Below are positions 1-30,400 of a stretch of 64,000 nucleotides of DNA, piece after piece. Location: assembly GCA_032191485.1 (NCBI GenBank), contig JAVDOI010000135.1, positions 52,501-116,500 of the forward strand. The letters are read 5' to 3'. The DNA comes from Leptoclinus maculatus (taxonomy: Eukaryota; Chordata; Actinopteri; Perciformes; Stichaeidae). A model generated the notes under the pieces. It searched no databases. It saw only the letters and a list, made by a program, of their open reading frames with translations, and had not been told where the DNA came from. Each line of letters opens with the position of its first letter. Position 1 is the stretch's first letter. The translations under genes were made by a program, and so were the position numbers.

Positions 1-829
1 CTACTACTCCTATACTACTAACACTACTACTCCTACTACTACACTACTACTACTACTCCTACTACTAACACTACTAGTACTACTACTAACACTACTACTA
101 CTACTACTAACACTACTACTACTCTACTACTAACACTACTACTCCTACTACTAACACTACTATACTACTACTAACACTACTACTACTACTACTAACACTA
201 CTACTACTACTAACACTACTACTACTACTACTAACACTACTACTCCTACTACTAACACTACTACTACTACTACTAACACTACTACTCTACTACTAACACT
301 ACTACTACTAACACTACTACTCCTACTACTAACACTACTACTCTACTACTAACACTACTACTACTACTACTAACACTACTACTCCTACTACTAACACTAC
401 TACTACTACTAACACTACTACTCCTACTACTAACACTACTACTACCTACTACTAACACTACTACTACTACTACTACACTACTAACTACTACTACTCCTAC
501 TACTAACACTACTACTACTACTAACACTACTACTACTCCTACTACTAACACTACTACTACTACTACTAACACTACTACTCCTACTACTAACACTACTACT
601 ACTCCTACTACTACCTACTACTAGCTACTACTACTAACACTACTACTACTACTACTAACACTACTCCTACTACTAACACTACTACTCCTACTACTAACAC
701 TCACTACTACTCCTACTACTAACACTACTACTACTCCTACTACTAACACTACTAGTACTACTACTAACACTACTAGTACTACTACTACTAACACTACTAG
801 TACTACTACTAACACTACTACTACTCCTA
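1..829. repeat. Trinucleotide-based minisatellite (CTA/ACA/CTC)
   Basis: Irregular arrays of ctactactaacacta with ctc interruptions; truncated by the window start. Serine- or valine-run open frames here are artefacts. From 830 to 1083 ordinary intron-like sequence follows. Confidence 0.9.
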
Positions 830-1083
830 GACTTCCCCTTTAGAGTCACAGCTGCTGTGTTTCATGTTTCGTTACCTTTTCACAGGTAAATACCGTAAAA
901 CAACACAAACAATAACTTTATTTTTTAGTTTTTTTAGATATTGTTTAGATGAGTTTGAGATGTTTCTGAATGTTTTCTTTCAGGAATCTTTAAATCTTTT
1001 GTCGCTGCAGTGAATCCTGGAGGACTACAGACCCGAAACCTTTAAACTCTACAGAGGAAACGTTACTGAACGAGATCTCCTAC

Positions 1084-18965
<17,882 letters not shown>

Positions 18966-19470
18966 TGAACCGGAAGACACGCAGAGCGTCCTCAGAGAGA
19001 CAGCCGTTAAAAGTGACCCGTCTCACTCACTTCCATCAGAACTCCGACAACAACAATAAAACACGTCGACTAATTTATAACTAATTTACCCCTCGATTAA
19101 AAGTTGTTAACCGGTAATCGACTCGATCAATAAATAAAGTCTCGTACTCCGAAGTGTGAAAACCGGAAAAAGTCTCATTGTTGTGTAAACTTGTTGTTCT
19201 TCTTCGGTGGTTTCTGGTTAGAGTTTTTTTTTACTCTCCTCCAGGTTGATCCCTGTGATGCGTTCATGGTCTCCTCGAAAAACTCGGTACGTTACCACTT
19301 CCAGCGACGTAAGGATATTATATAAAGAGAAATATAAAATATATATATATATATCAAATTCAAATTAAATATAATATAATTCTAAAAATAATATATGTAT
19401 ATATATATATATATAAAATATAAATTAAATGTAATAATATACTTATTAATAAATACAAATATATATATAT

Positions 19471-19501
<31 letters not shown>

Positions 19502-20977
19502 AATAACACCAAATATACGGAGGTATTTAACGGACTAAATTAAAATGAAACATTTAATCTCAAAAAAAATATTTCCACTTGTGTCAAATTTACATTTAAA
19601 TTAAATTATGTAATTTCCATTTAGAAAATTCTATTTGACATTTTTTCTTGTTTTGTGTATATATATATATATATATATACATATATATTTTATACAACTA
19701 TACATTTTCTTCAACACAATGTTTGTATGGTGTAGTACCTTTATTTTTTGTACTTTTTTGTTTTACTATTATTACTTCCTATATTGATAGATGTAAAATA
19801 GCTCTTTAACTTAATAATAAATGTAGCGCAATAACTTTTATATTTTTATTTTAGTTTATCTTAGCTGAGCCGCATTAACAAACATGGTGTCAGCGTTATT
19901 CTCATAATTCCCAGTGCCCATGAAGGCACCATTAGCCAGCCCGGTGATTACGTCAGTAGCTGGGCGTCAACATCTCTCAGGTTCAATTCAGGACTTTTTA
20001 ATCATTAGACAGAGACAAGGAAGTAATTACATCCTTTAGTGTAGTAAAAGTACTAATACCACACTGTGAAAATACTGTGTTACAGTGAAAGTACTAATAC
20101 CACACTGTGAAAATACTGTGTTACAGTGAAAGTACTAATACCACACTGTGAAAATACTGTGTTACAGTGAAAGTACTAATACCACACTGTGAAAATACTT
20201 TAACATTAATATTACTAAACATTAATCTCATTATCATTATTATTATAAAACATTACATAATACAACTAATTGTTTCAGCTGCTTGTATAAACTTGTTGAA
20301 TTCATAACTAAAGTAGCACAAAAAGAAAAGAATGAAGTAAAGTAGCTCAAATGTGTACTTCAGTACTCGAGTAAATGTACTTAGTTACATTCCACTACTG
20401 CATAAATAAATAAAGAATAAATAACACACAAATAAAGAAATGCATCACCGTTGTTTGTGTGTTTTTAATAGTTTTCAGTTGAGACTTTAACTTCAGAAAA
20501 CAATAAAGTAAACAAACATGAAACCTTCAGGTTCATCATGTGGAAGATTTCACAGCTGAAAACTTTAGTGAACGATGACGACGAATAAAATAAAACTCAA
20601 TCCATCATCAACGGATGAAGCAAACGATTTTAAGAAGTTCCATAAGGCACCGAGTTCATTCAGGAATATGAAATGATAAATCGTGAATATGAAGGTTCAG
20701 CTCTGCCCCCTACTGGCTGAACATCTGAACCTCTTCAGTTACCAGGTTTAAAAAGAAACGTGGATTCTATTAAAATAAAGATATATATATATCATTTATG
20801 ACCATTGCATGACCGACCCAATACGCCGTCATAGCTGCTGTTTGTGTTTGAGAAACAAGAATCTAAACTTCATATGAGAATCTTTTTGATGCAGAGAAAC
20901 AAACAAACAAAAACTCTAAAATAAAGAAACTGTTGCTTTGTTTCCCGGTTCACACAAACGTCTCGTCTTCAGACTCC
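18966..20977. other. nfatc3-dus2 intergenic region
   Basis: Holds the nfatc3 5' flank (CCGGAAG ETS-type sites near 18970 and 19160), several (AT)n runs (19340-19500, 19665-19690) and a repeat element at 20024-20400. No gene was found. The dus2 3' UTR must lie within the right part; no clear polyadenylation signal was assigned. Confidence 0.6.
20024..20400. repeat. Dispersed 'agtactaatacc' element with internal 41-bp tandem
   Basis: About 3.7 tandem copies of a 41-bp unit (aaagtactaataccacactg plus gaaaatactgtgttacagtg) are followed by an end resembling cagtactcgagtaaatgtac and ttccactactg. Related fragments: 35815-36010, 38196-38400, 40475-40550, 48725-49085, 56930-57060. Confidence 0.6.
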
Positions 20978-22384
20978 TCATGACGTCATCGTTTGTTTGT
21001 GACGCTCACCGTTCTCCACGCCGACGCTCTTCTTCTTGTCGTCCGTCTCCTGTTGGGTCTCCAACACGTGACGTTTGTTGCTCCCCTCTTCCTCCGCGGT
21101 GCCGTTCGGCTTCCCCTCCCCCTCCCCCTCCCTCTTCCTCTTGCAGACCAGGCCGGAGTCTTCCTCGCCGATGCGACCCTCCGGTATCCCGAGGACTCGC
21201 AGACAGACGACGGAAGCCGCTTGCTCTGCGAATTTCTTTGACTTCTCCCTGAAAAAAAATGACGAGATCATTCAGCACGACGGCTGAAAAACTAAATAAA
21301 ATCTGTTTATTAAACTAAATAAAATCTGTTATTAAACTAAATAAAATCTGTTATTCAAACTAAATAAAATCTGTTTATAAAACTAAATAAAATCTGTTAT
21401 TAAACTAAATAAAATCTGTTATTAAAACTAAATAAAATCTGTTCATTAAAACTAAATAAAATCTGTTATTAAACTAAATAAAATCTGTTATTAAAACTAA
21501 ATAAAATCTGTTATTAAACTAAATAAAATCTGTTATTAAACTAAATAAAATCTGTTATTCAAACTAAATAAAATCTGTTTATTAAACTAAATAAAATCTG
21601 TTTATTAAACTAAATAAAATCTGTTAAACTAAATAAAATCTGTTATTAAACTAAATAAAATTTGTTTATTAAACTAAATAAAATCTGTTATTAAACTAAA
21701 TAAAATCTGTTATTAAACTAAATAAAATCTGTTAAACTAAATAAAATCTGTTATTAAACTAAATAAAATCTGTTTATTAAACTAAATAAAATCTGTTATT
21801 AAACTAAATAAAATCTGTTTATTAAACTAAATAAAATCTGTTAAACTAAATAAAATCTGTTATTAAACTAAATAAAATCTGTTAAACTAAATAAAATCTG
21901 TTAAACTAAATAAAATCTGTTATTAAACTAAATAAAATCTGTTTATTAAACTAAATAAAATCTGTTATTAAACTAAATAAAATCTGTTATTAAACTAAAT
22001 AAAATCTGTTAAACTAAATAAAATCTGTTATTAAACTAAATAAAATCTGTTATTAAAACTAAATAAAATCTGTTATTAAAACTAAATAAAATCTGTTTAT
22101 TAAACTAAATAAAATCTGTTATTAAACTAAATAAAATCTGTTATTAAACTAAATAAAATCTGTTATTAAAACTAAATAAAATCTGTTTATTAAACTAAAT
22201 AAAATCTGTTAATGAAACTAAATAAAAATTGATGTTTCTCCAAGTGTGAGAGTGAGTGTGTGTGTGTGTGTGTCTCTGTATTAGTGTGTGAGTGTGTGTG
22301 TGTCTGTATGTGTGTGTGTGTGCGTGTCTCTGTATTAGTGTGTGTGTGTGAGTGTCTCTGTATTAGTGTGTGTGTGTGTGTGTC

Positions 22385-22427
<43 letters not shown>

Positions 22428-22760
22428 CTCTGTATTAGTGTGTGAGTGTGTGTGTGTGTGTCTCTGTATTAGTGTGTGTGTGTGTGTGTGAGTGTCTCTG
22501 TATTAGTGTGTGTGTGTGTGTGTCTGTATGTGTGTGTGTGTGTGTGTGCGTGTCTCTGTATTAGTGTGTGTATGTGTGTGTGTGTGCGTGTCTCTGTATT
22601 AGTGTGTGTGTGTGTGTGAGTGTGTGTGTGTCTCTGTATTAGTGTGTGTGTGTGTCTCTGTATTAGTGTGTGTGTGTGTGAGTGTGTGTGTGTCTCTGTA
22701 TTAGTGTGTGTGTGTGAGTGTCTCTGTATTAGTGTGTGTGTGTGTGTGTGTGTCTCTGTA

Positions 22761-22796
<36 letters not shown>

Positions 22797-25700
22797 TCTG
22801 TATTGGTGTGTGTGTGTGTGTGAGTGTCTCTGTATTAGTGTGTGTGTGTGTCTCTGTATTAGTGTGTGTGTGTGAGTGTCTCTGTATTAGTGTGTGTGTG
22901 TGAGTGTCTCTGTATTAGTGTGTGTGTGTGAGTGTCTCTGTATTAGTGTGTGTGTGTGTCTCTGTATTAGTGTGTGTGTGTGTGTGTCTCTGTATTAGTG
23001 TGTGTGTGAGTGTCTCTGTATTAGTGTGTGTGTGTGTGTGTCTCTGTATTAGTGTGTGTGTGTGAGTGTCTCTGTATTAGTGTGTGTGTGTGAGTGTCTC
23101 TGTATTAGTGTGTGTGTGTGAGTGTCTCTGTATTAGTGTGTGTGTGTGAGTGTCTCTGTATTAGTGTGTGTGTGTGTGAGTGTCTCTGTATTAGTGTGTG
23201 TGTGAGTGTCTCTGTATTAGTGTGTGTGTGTGAGTGTCTCTGTATTAGTGTGTGTGTGTGAGTGTCTCTGTATTAGTGTGTGTGTGTGTCTCTGTATTAG
23301 TGTGTGTGTGTGTGTGTCTCTGTATTAGTGTGTGTGTGTGAGTGTCTCTGTATTAGTGTGTGTGTGTGTGTGTCTCTGTATTAGTGTGTGTGTGTGAGTG
23401 TCTCTGTATTAGTGTGTGTGTGTGAGTGTCTCTGTATTAGTGTGTGTGTGTGAGTGTGAGTGTCTCTGTATTAGTGTGTGTGTGTCTCTGTATTAGTGTG
23501 TGTGTGTGAGTGTCTCTGTATTGGTGTGTGTGTGTGTGTGTGAGTGTCTCTGTATTAGTGTGTGTGTGTCTCTGTATTAGTGTGTGTGTGTGAGTGTCTC
23601 TGTATTAGTGTGTGTGTGTGTGTGTGTCTCTGTATTAGTGTGTGTGTGTGAGTGTCTCTGTATTAGTGTGTGTGTGTGAGTGTCTCTGTATTAGTGTGTG
23701 TGTGTGAGTGTCTCTGTATTAGTGTGTGTGTGTGAGTGTGTCTCTGTATTAGTGTGTGTGTGTGAGTGTCTCTGTATTAGTGTGTGTGTGTGTGTGTGTC
23801 TCTGTATTAGTGTGTGTGTGTGAGTGTCTCTGTATTAGTGTGTGTGTGTGAGTGTGTCTCTGTATTAGTGTGTGTGTGTGAGTGTCTCTGTATTAGTGTG
23901 TGTGTGTGTGTGTCTCTGTATTAGTGTGTGTGTGTGTCTCTGTATTAGTGTGTGTGTGTGAGTGTCTCTGTATTTGTGTGTGTGTGTGAGTGTCTCTGTA
24001 TTAGTGTGTGTGTGTGTGAGTGTCTCTGTATTAGTGTGTGAGTGTCTCTGTATTAGTGTGTGTGTGTGTGTGTCTCTGTATTAGTGTGTGTGTGTGTCTC
24101 TGTATTAGTGTGTGTGTGTGAGTGTCTCTGTATTAGTGTGTGTGTGTGAGTGTCTCTGTATTAGTGTGTGTGTGTGAGTGTCTCTGTATTAGTGTGTGTG
24201 TGTGTGTGTCTCTGTATTAGTGTGTGTGTGTGTCTCTGTATTAGTGTGTGTGTGTGAGTGTCTCTGTATTAGTGTGTGTGTGTGAGTGTCTCTGTATTAG
24301 TGTGTGTGTGTGTGAGTGTCTCTGTATTAGTGTGTGTGTGTGAGTGTCTCTGTATTAGTGTGTGTGTGTGTGTGTCTCTGTATTAGTGTGTGTGTGTGTC
24401 TCTGTATTAGTGTGTGTGTGTGAGTGTCTCTGTATTAGTGTGTGTGTGTGAGTGTCTCTGTATTAGTGTGTGTGTGTGTGAGTGTCTCTGTATTAGTGTG
24501 TGAGTGTCTCTGTATTAGTGTGTGTGTGTGTGTGTCTCTGTATTAGTGTGTGTGTGTGTCTCTGTATTAGTGTGTGTGTGTGAGTGTCTCTGTATTAGTG
24601 TGTGTGTGTGTGTGTCTCTGTATTAGTGTGTGTGTGTGTGTGTCTCTGTATTAGTGTGTGTGTGTGTGTGTCTCTGTATTAGTGTGTGTGTGTGTCTCTG
24701 TATTAGTGTGTGTGTGTGAGTGTCTCTGTATTAGTGTGTGTGTGTGTGTGTCTCTGTATTAGTGTGTGTGTGTGTCTCTGTATTAGTGTGTGTGTGTGAG
24801 TGTCTCTGTATTAGTGTGTGTGTGTGTGTGTCTCTGTATTAGTGTGTGTGTGTGAGTGTCTCTGTATTAGTGTGTGTGTGTGAGTGTGTCTCTGTATTAG
24901 TGTGTGTGTGTGAGTGTCTCTGTATTAGTGTGTGTGTGTGTGTGTCTCTGTATTAGTGTGTGTGTGTGAGTGTCTCTGTATTAGTGTGTGTGTGTGTCTC
25001 TGTATTAGTGTGTGTGTGTGAGTGTCTCTGTATTAGTGTGTGTGTGTGTGTGTCTCTGTATTAGTGTGTGTGAGTGTCTCTGTATTAGTGTGTGTGTGTG
25101 AGTGTCTCTGTATTAGTGTGTGTGTGTGTGTGTCTCTGTATTAGTGTGTGTGTGTGAGTGTCTCTGTATTAGTGTGTGTGTGTGTGTGTCTCCTGACCAC
25201 AGAGTAGATCTGTATCTCTTCCCCTCCACAGTGACGGTGGACTGAAACGATCGGTCCTGAGAACGCTGCACCTGAAAAACACAAAACAGTAAACTTCATC
25301 TCCACCAATCAATAAAACACAAATATGATCTTTAATATATTTTGACTGTTGGAAACCAAAGATCTTGGAATTTTTATTGTTACAAACCAAAACAAAAGGG
25401 TTCATTCCTTGAATGTGATAGAGATATTTTATCATCAGTTTCTCCAGACTTTGTGGAATATGGACAGAATTAATACCACAGAAGAAGCTATTTTTATTAC
25501 AGTAGCTTTGATGGCAGTTAGGTCTCAACAGACCCTTGATGAAGAGGAAGGAGGAAGAAAAAGGAGAAGACGATGAAGAAGAAGAATCTCTCCCACTCAC
25601 TCACCATAATGACAGTATAGATTGTAATATGTAATTATATTAAAGGCTCGTCATCTAGTTTTGATAGAAGTAACTTATGTTTCCTTCAGAGAACCAGAGC

Positions 25701-27439
25701 AGTTATCTATTAAATAACAGTCTTTATTCCACCAGAAGAAGAACAGAACCAGAATACATCATGTTGACCTATTTCAGTGTTTCTGAGCAGCTTTTATAAT
25801 CTCTGACGGGTGAATTCACAAATATTTGATCATATATTGATGAAATGTTCATCACACATGTAGCCGTCATCTTATTGGTGCAACAGACTCTCACCATCTC
25901 ATAGAGCGGGTGCTCCAGCTTCTCCTTTCGGCTCCACTCCATCAGGAACATCTTAGGAGTGATGTGAGGAGGATACTCCCTCCTGGAACCACAAACACCA
26001 GATCACCACATGTTCAAACACCAGATCACCACATGTTCAATTACCAGATCACCACATGTTCAAACACCAGATCACCACATGTTCAAACACCAGATCACCA
26101 CATGTTCAATTACCAGATCACCACATGTTCAAACACCAGATCACCACATGTTCAAACACCAGATCACCACATGTTCAATTACCAGATCACCACATGTTCA
26201 AACACCAGATCACCACATGTTCAATTACCAGATCACCACATGTTCAAACACCAGATCACCACATGTTCAAACACCAGATCACCACATGTTCAAACACCAG
26301 ATCACCACATGTTCAAACACCAGATCACCACATGTTCAAACACCAGATCACCACATGTTCAAACACCAGATCACCACATGTTCAAACACCAGATCACCAC
26401 ATGTTCAATTACCAGATCACCACATGTTCAAACACCAGATCACCACATGTTCAATTACCAGATCACCACATGTTCAAACACCAGATCACCACATGTTCAA
26501 ACACCAGATCACCACATGTTCAAACACCAGATCACCACATGTTCAAACACCAGATCACCACATGTTCAATTACCAGATCACTACATGTTCAAACACCAGA
26601 TCACCACATGTTCAAACACCAGATCACTACATGTTCAAACACCAGATCACCACATGTTCAATTACCAGATCACCACATGTTCAAACACCAGATCACCACA
26701 TGTTCAAACACCAGATCACCACATGTTCAAACACCAGATCACTACATGTTCAAACACCAGATCACCACATGTTCAAACACCAGATCACTACATGTTCAAA
26801 CACCAGATCACCACATGTTCAAACACCAGATCACCACATGTTCAATTACCAGATCACCACATGTTCAAACACCAGATCACCACATGTTCAATTACCAGAT
26901 CACTACATGTTCAAACACCAGATCACTACATGTTCAAACACCAGATCACCACATGTTCAATTACCAGATCACTACATGTTCAAACACCAGATCACCACAT
27001 GTTCAATTACCAGATCACCACATGTTCAATTACCAGATCACCACATGTTCAAACACCAGATCACCACATGTTCAAACACCAGATCACCACATGTTCAAAC
27101 ACCAGATCACCACATGTTCAAACACCAGATCACCACATGTTCAATTACCAGATCACTACATGTTCAAACACCAGATCACCACATGTTCAAACACCAGATC
27201 ACCACATGTTCAAACACCAGATCACCACATGTTCAAACACCAGATCACCACATGTTCAATTACCAGATCACTACATGTTCAAACACCAGATCACCACATG
27301 TTCAATTACCAGATCACCACATGTTCAATTACCAGATCACCACATGTTCAATTACCAGATCACCACATGTTCAATTACCAGATCACTACATGTTCAAACA
27401 CCAGATCACCACACGTTCAATTACCAGATATATACACAG

Positions 27440-27484
<45 letters not shown>

Positions 27485-30400
27485 TATATTTACTGTATAT
27501 AAAAACACAGCTATAAATGTGTGTAGTAGTCCTACGCGTGACCTCGTAGTCCTACGCGTGACCTCGTAGTCCTACGCGTGACCTCGTAGTCCTATTGTAG
27601 TCCTACGCGTGACCTCGTAGTCCTACGCGTGACCTCGTAGTCCTACGCGTGACCTCGTAGTCCTACAGACCAAACAGAAGGAGCTCTCGTTGAGGTTCAG
27701 TGACTCACCGCTCAAACCTGACGGCCATGGTGGTGACGTCTCCGTCCATCACCAGCGTCTCCGGCTGGCTGCTGGTCTGCATGGCGTCCCTCTTGGCCTG
27801 CAGCTGGTCCTGCGTCTGCTGGTAGAACTCCCGCAGCCCAAACGCCTCGCTGCAAAACACGACGTCACTGACCCGACGCTCAGAACCACCACGAGTCATT
27901 TCAATAAATAAAATAAAAACCAGTGGTCGTACCTGAGCTCCGCGCTGCTCTGAGCCGCCTGCACCTGCTTCCCCAGAGGAGACTCCACCTTCTCTCTCAG
28001 CATCTGACACAGACAGTACTTAGTGTTGAAGGCGTGGTTGTTGTACCGGAACGCCTATGAAACCACAGACAGAACAGCAAAGAAGAAGAAAGTAGAGTAA
28101 GAAGTTTACACTTCAGAGGAGACTACAGGTGAATATGGTATACAAATATAATGAACTGATAGATAACTTCTCCTGTTCATTACTCACATTAAGATGATTG
28201 TTTATTGGGTTACAAGTTTTCTGACACGTTATGTTTAAATATGCAAATGAGGCATTATGTAATAGTAACGTTTGGTGAATTTAGTAGAAATCTACAGACG
28301 CAAACAGACAAAGTAGTAAAATAAATGTTTTCTTTCCTCTAGTCTGAAAGAAGACGAGTTATGGAAGATAGAGACACCAACATCTCTAAATGAGTTGTTC
28401 TCACGTGTTTGAGGTAGTCCTTCATGACGGTCTCCAGAGGAAGAGGTCCCTGGTCTCTGAACACTGAAGCGTTCCACATGGCGGCTCGAGCCAACATGAC
28501 CGACGAAGCTCCGGTCGCCTTCCTGAAGTCCTCGATGTCCGTGTTGGTCTTCACCAGATCCAGAGATCCTCCACTGAGAGACAGAGGTACTTTATACTGT
28601 ACTACCTCTCAGAGGTACATGGTGTACTTTATACTGTACTACCTCTCACAGGTACATGGTGTACTTTATACTGTACTACCTCTCAGAGGTACATGGTGTA
28701 CTTTATACTGTACTACCTCTCACAGGTACATGGTGTACTTTATACTGTACTACCTCTCACAGGTACATGGTGTACTTTATACTGTACTACCTCTCAGAGG
28801 TACATGGTGTACTTTATACTGTACTACCTCTCAGAGGTACATGGTGTACTTTATACTGTACTACCTCTCAGAGGTACATGGTGTACTTTATACTGTACTA
28901 CCTCTCAGAGGTACATGGTGTACTTTATACTGTACTACCTCTCACAGGTACATGGTGTACTTTATACTGTACTACCTCTCAGAGGTACATGGTGTACTTT
29001 ATACTGTACTACCTCTCAGAGGTACATGGTGTACTTTATACTGTACTACCTCTCAGAGGTACATGGTGTACTTTATACTGTACTACCTCTCAGAGGTACA
29101 TGGTGTACTTTATACTGTACTACCTCTCAGAGGTACATGGTGTACTTTATACTGTACTACCTCTCAGAGGTACATGGTGTACTTTATACTGTACTACCTC
29201 TCAGAGGTACATGGTGTACTTTATACTGTACTACCTCTCAGAGGTACATGGTGTACTTTATACTGTACTACCTCTCAGAGGTACATGGTGTACTTTATAC
29301 TGTACTACCTCTCAGAGGTACATGGTGTACTTTATACTGTACTACCTCTCAGAGGTACATGGTGTACTTTATACTGTACTACCTCTCAGAGGTACATGGT
29401 GTACTTTATACTGTACTACCTCTCAGAGGTACATGGTGTACTTTATACTGTACTACCTCTCAGAGGTACATGGTGTACTTTATACTGTACTACCTCTCAG
29501 AGGTACATGGTGTACTTTATACTGTACTACCTCTCAGAGGTACATGGTGTACTTTATACTGTACTACCTCTCAGAGGTACATGGTGTACTTTATACTGTA
29601 CTACCTCTCAGAGGTACATGGTGTACTTTATACTGTACTACCTCTCAGAGGTACATGGTGTACTTTATACTGTACTACCTCTCAGAGGTACATGGTGTAC
29701 TTTATACTGTACTACCTCTCAGAGGTACATGGTGTACTTTATACTGTACTACCTCTCAGAGGTACATGGTGTACTTTATACTGTACTACCTCTCAGAGGT
29801 ACATGGTGTACTTTATACTGTACTACCTCTCAGAGGTACATGGTGTACTTTATACTGTACTACCTCTCAGAGGTACATGGTGTACTTTATACTGTACTAC
29901 CTCTCAGAGGTACATGGTGTACTTTATACTGTACTACCTCTCAGAGGTACATGGTGTACTTTATACTGTACTACCTCTCAGAGGTACATGGTGTACTTTA
30001 TACTGTACTACCTCTCAGAGGTACATGGTGGACTTTATACTGTACTACCTCTCAGAGGTACATGGTGTACTTTATATTGTACTACCTCTCACAGGTACAT
30101 GGTGTACTTTATACTGTACTACCTCTCACAGGTACATGGTGTACTTTATACTGTACTACCTCTCAGAGGTACATGGTGTACTTTATACTGTACTACCTCT
30201 CAGAGGTACATGGTGTACTTTATACTGTACTACCTCTCAGAGGTACATGGTGTACTTTATACTGTACTACCTCTCAGAGGTACATGGTGTACTTTATACT
30301 GTACTACCTCTCAGAGGTACATGGTGTACTTTATACTGTACTACCTCTCACAGGTACATGGTGTACTTTATACTGTACTACATCTCAGAGGTACATGTTG

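Noticed and set aside
20938..21287. Four overlapping frames around the last dus2 exon
   Set aside because: Antisense or out-of-phase shadows; only the frame with KKFAEQAASVVCLR fits DUS2.
25910..27502. 530-codon frame with repeated HHMFKHQITTCSNTRSP
   Set aside because: A 23-bp unit cycles through all three frames; it is antisense to dus2 and within its intron.
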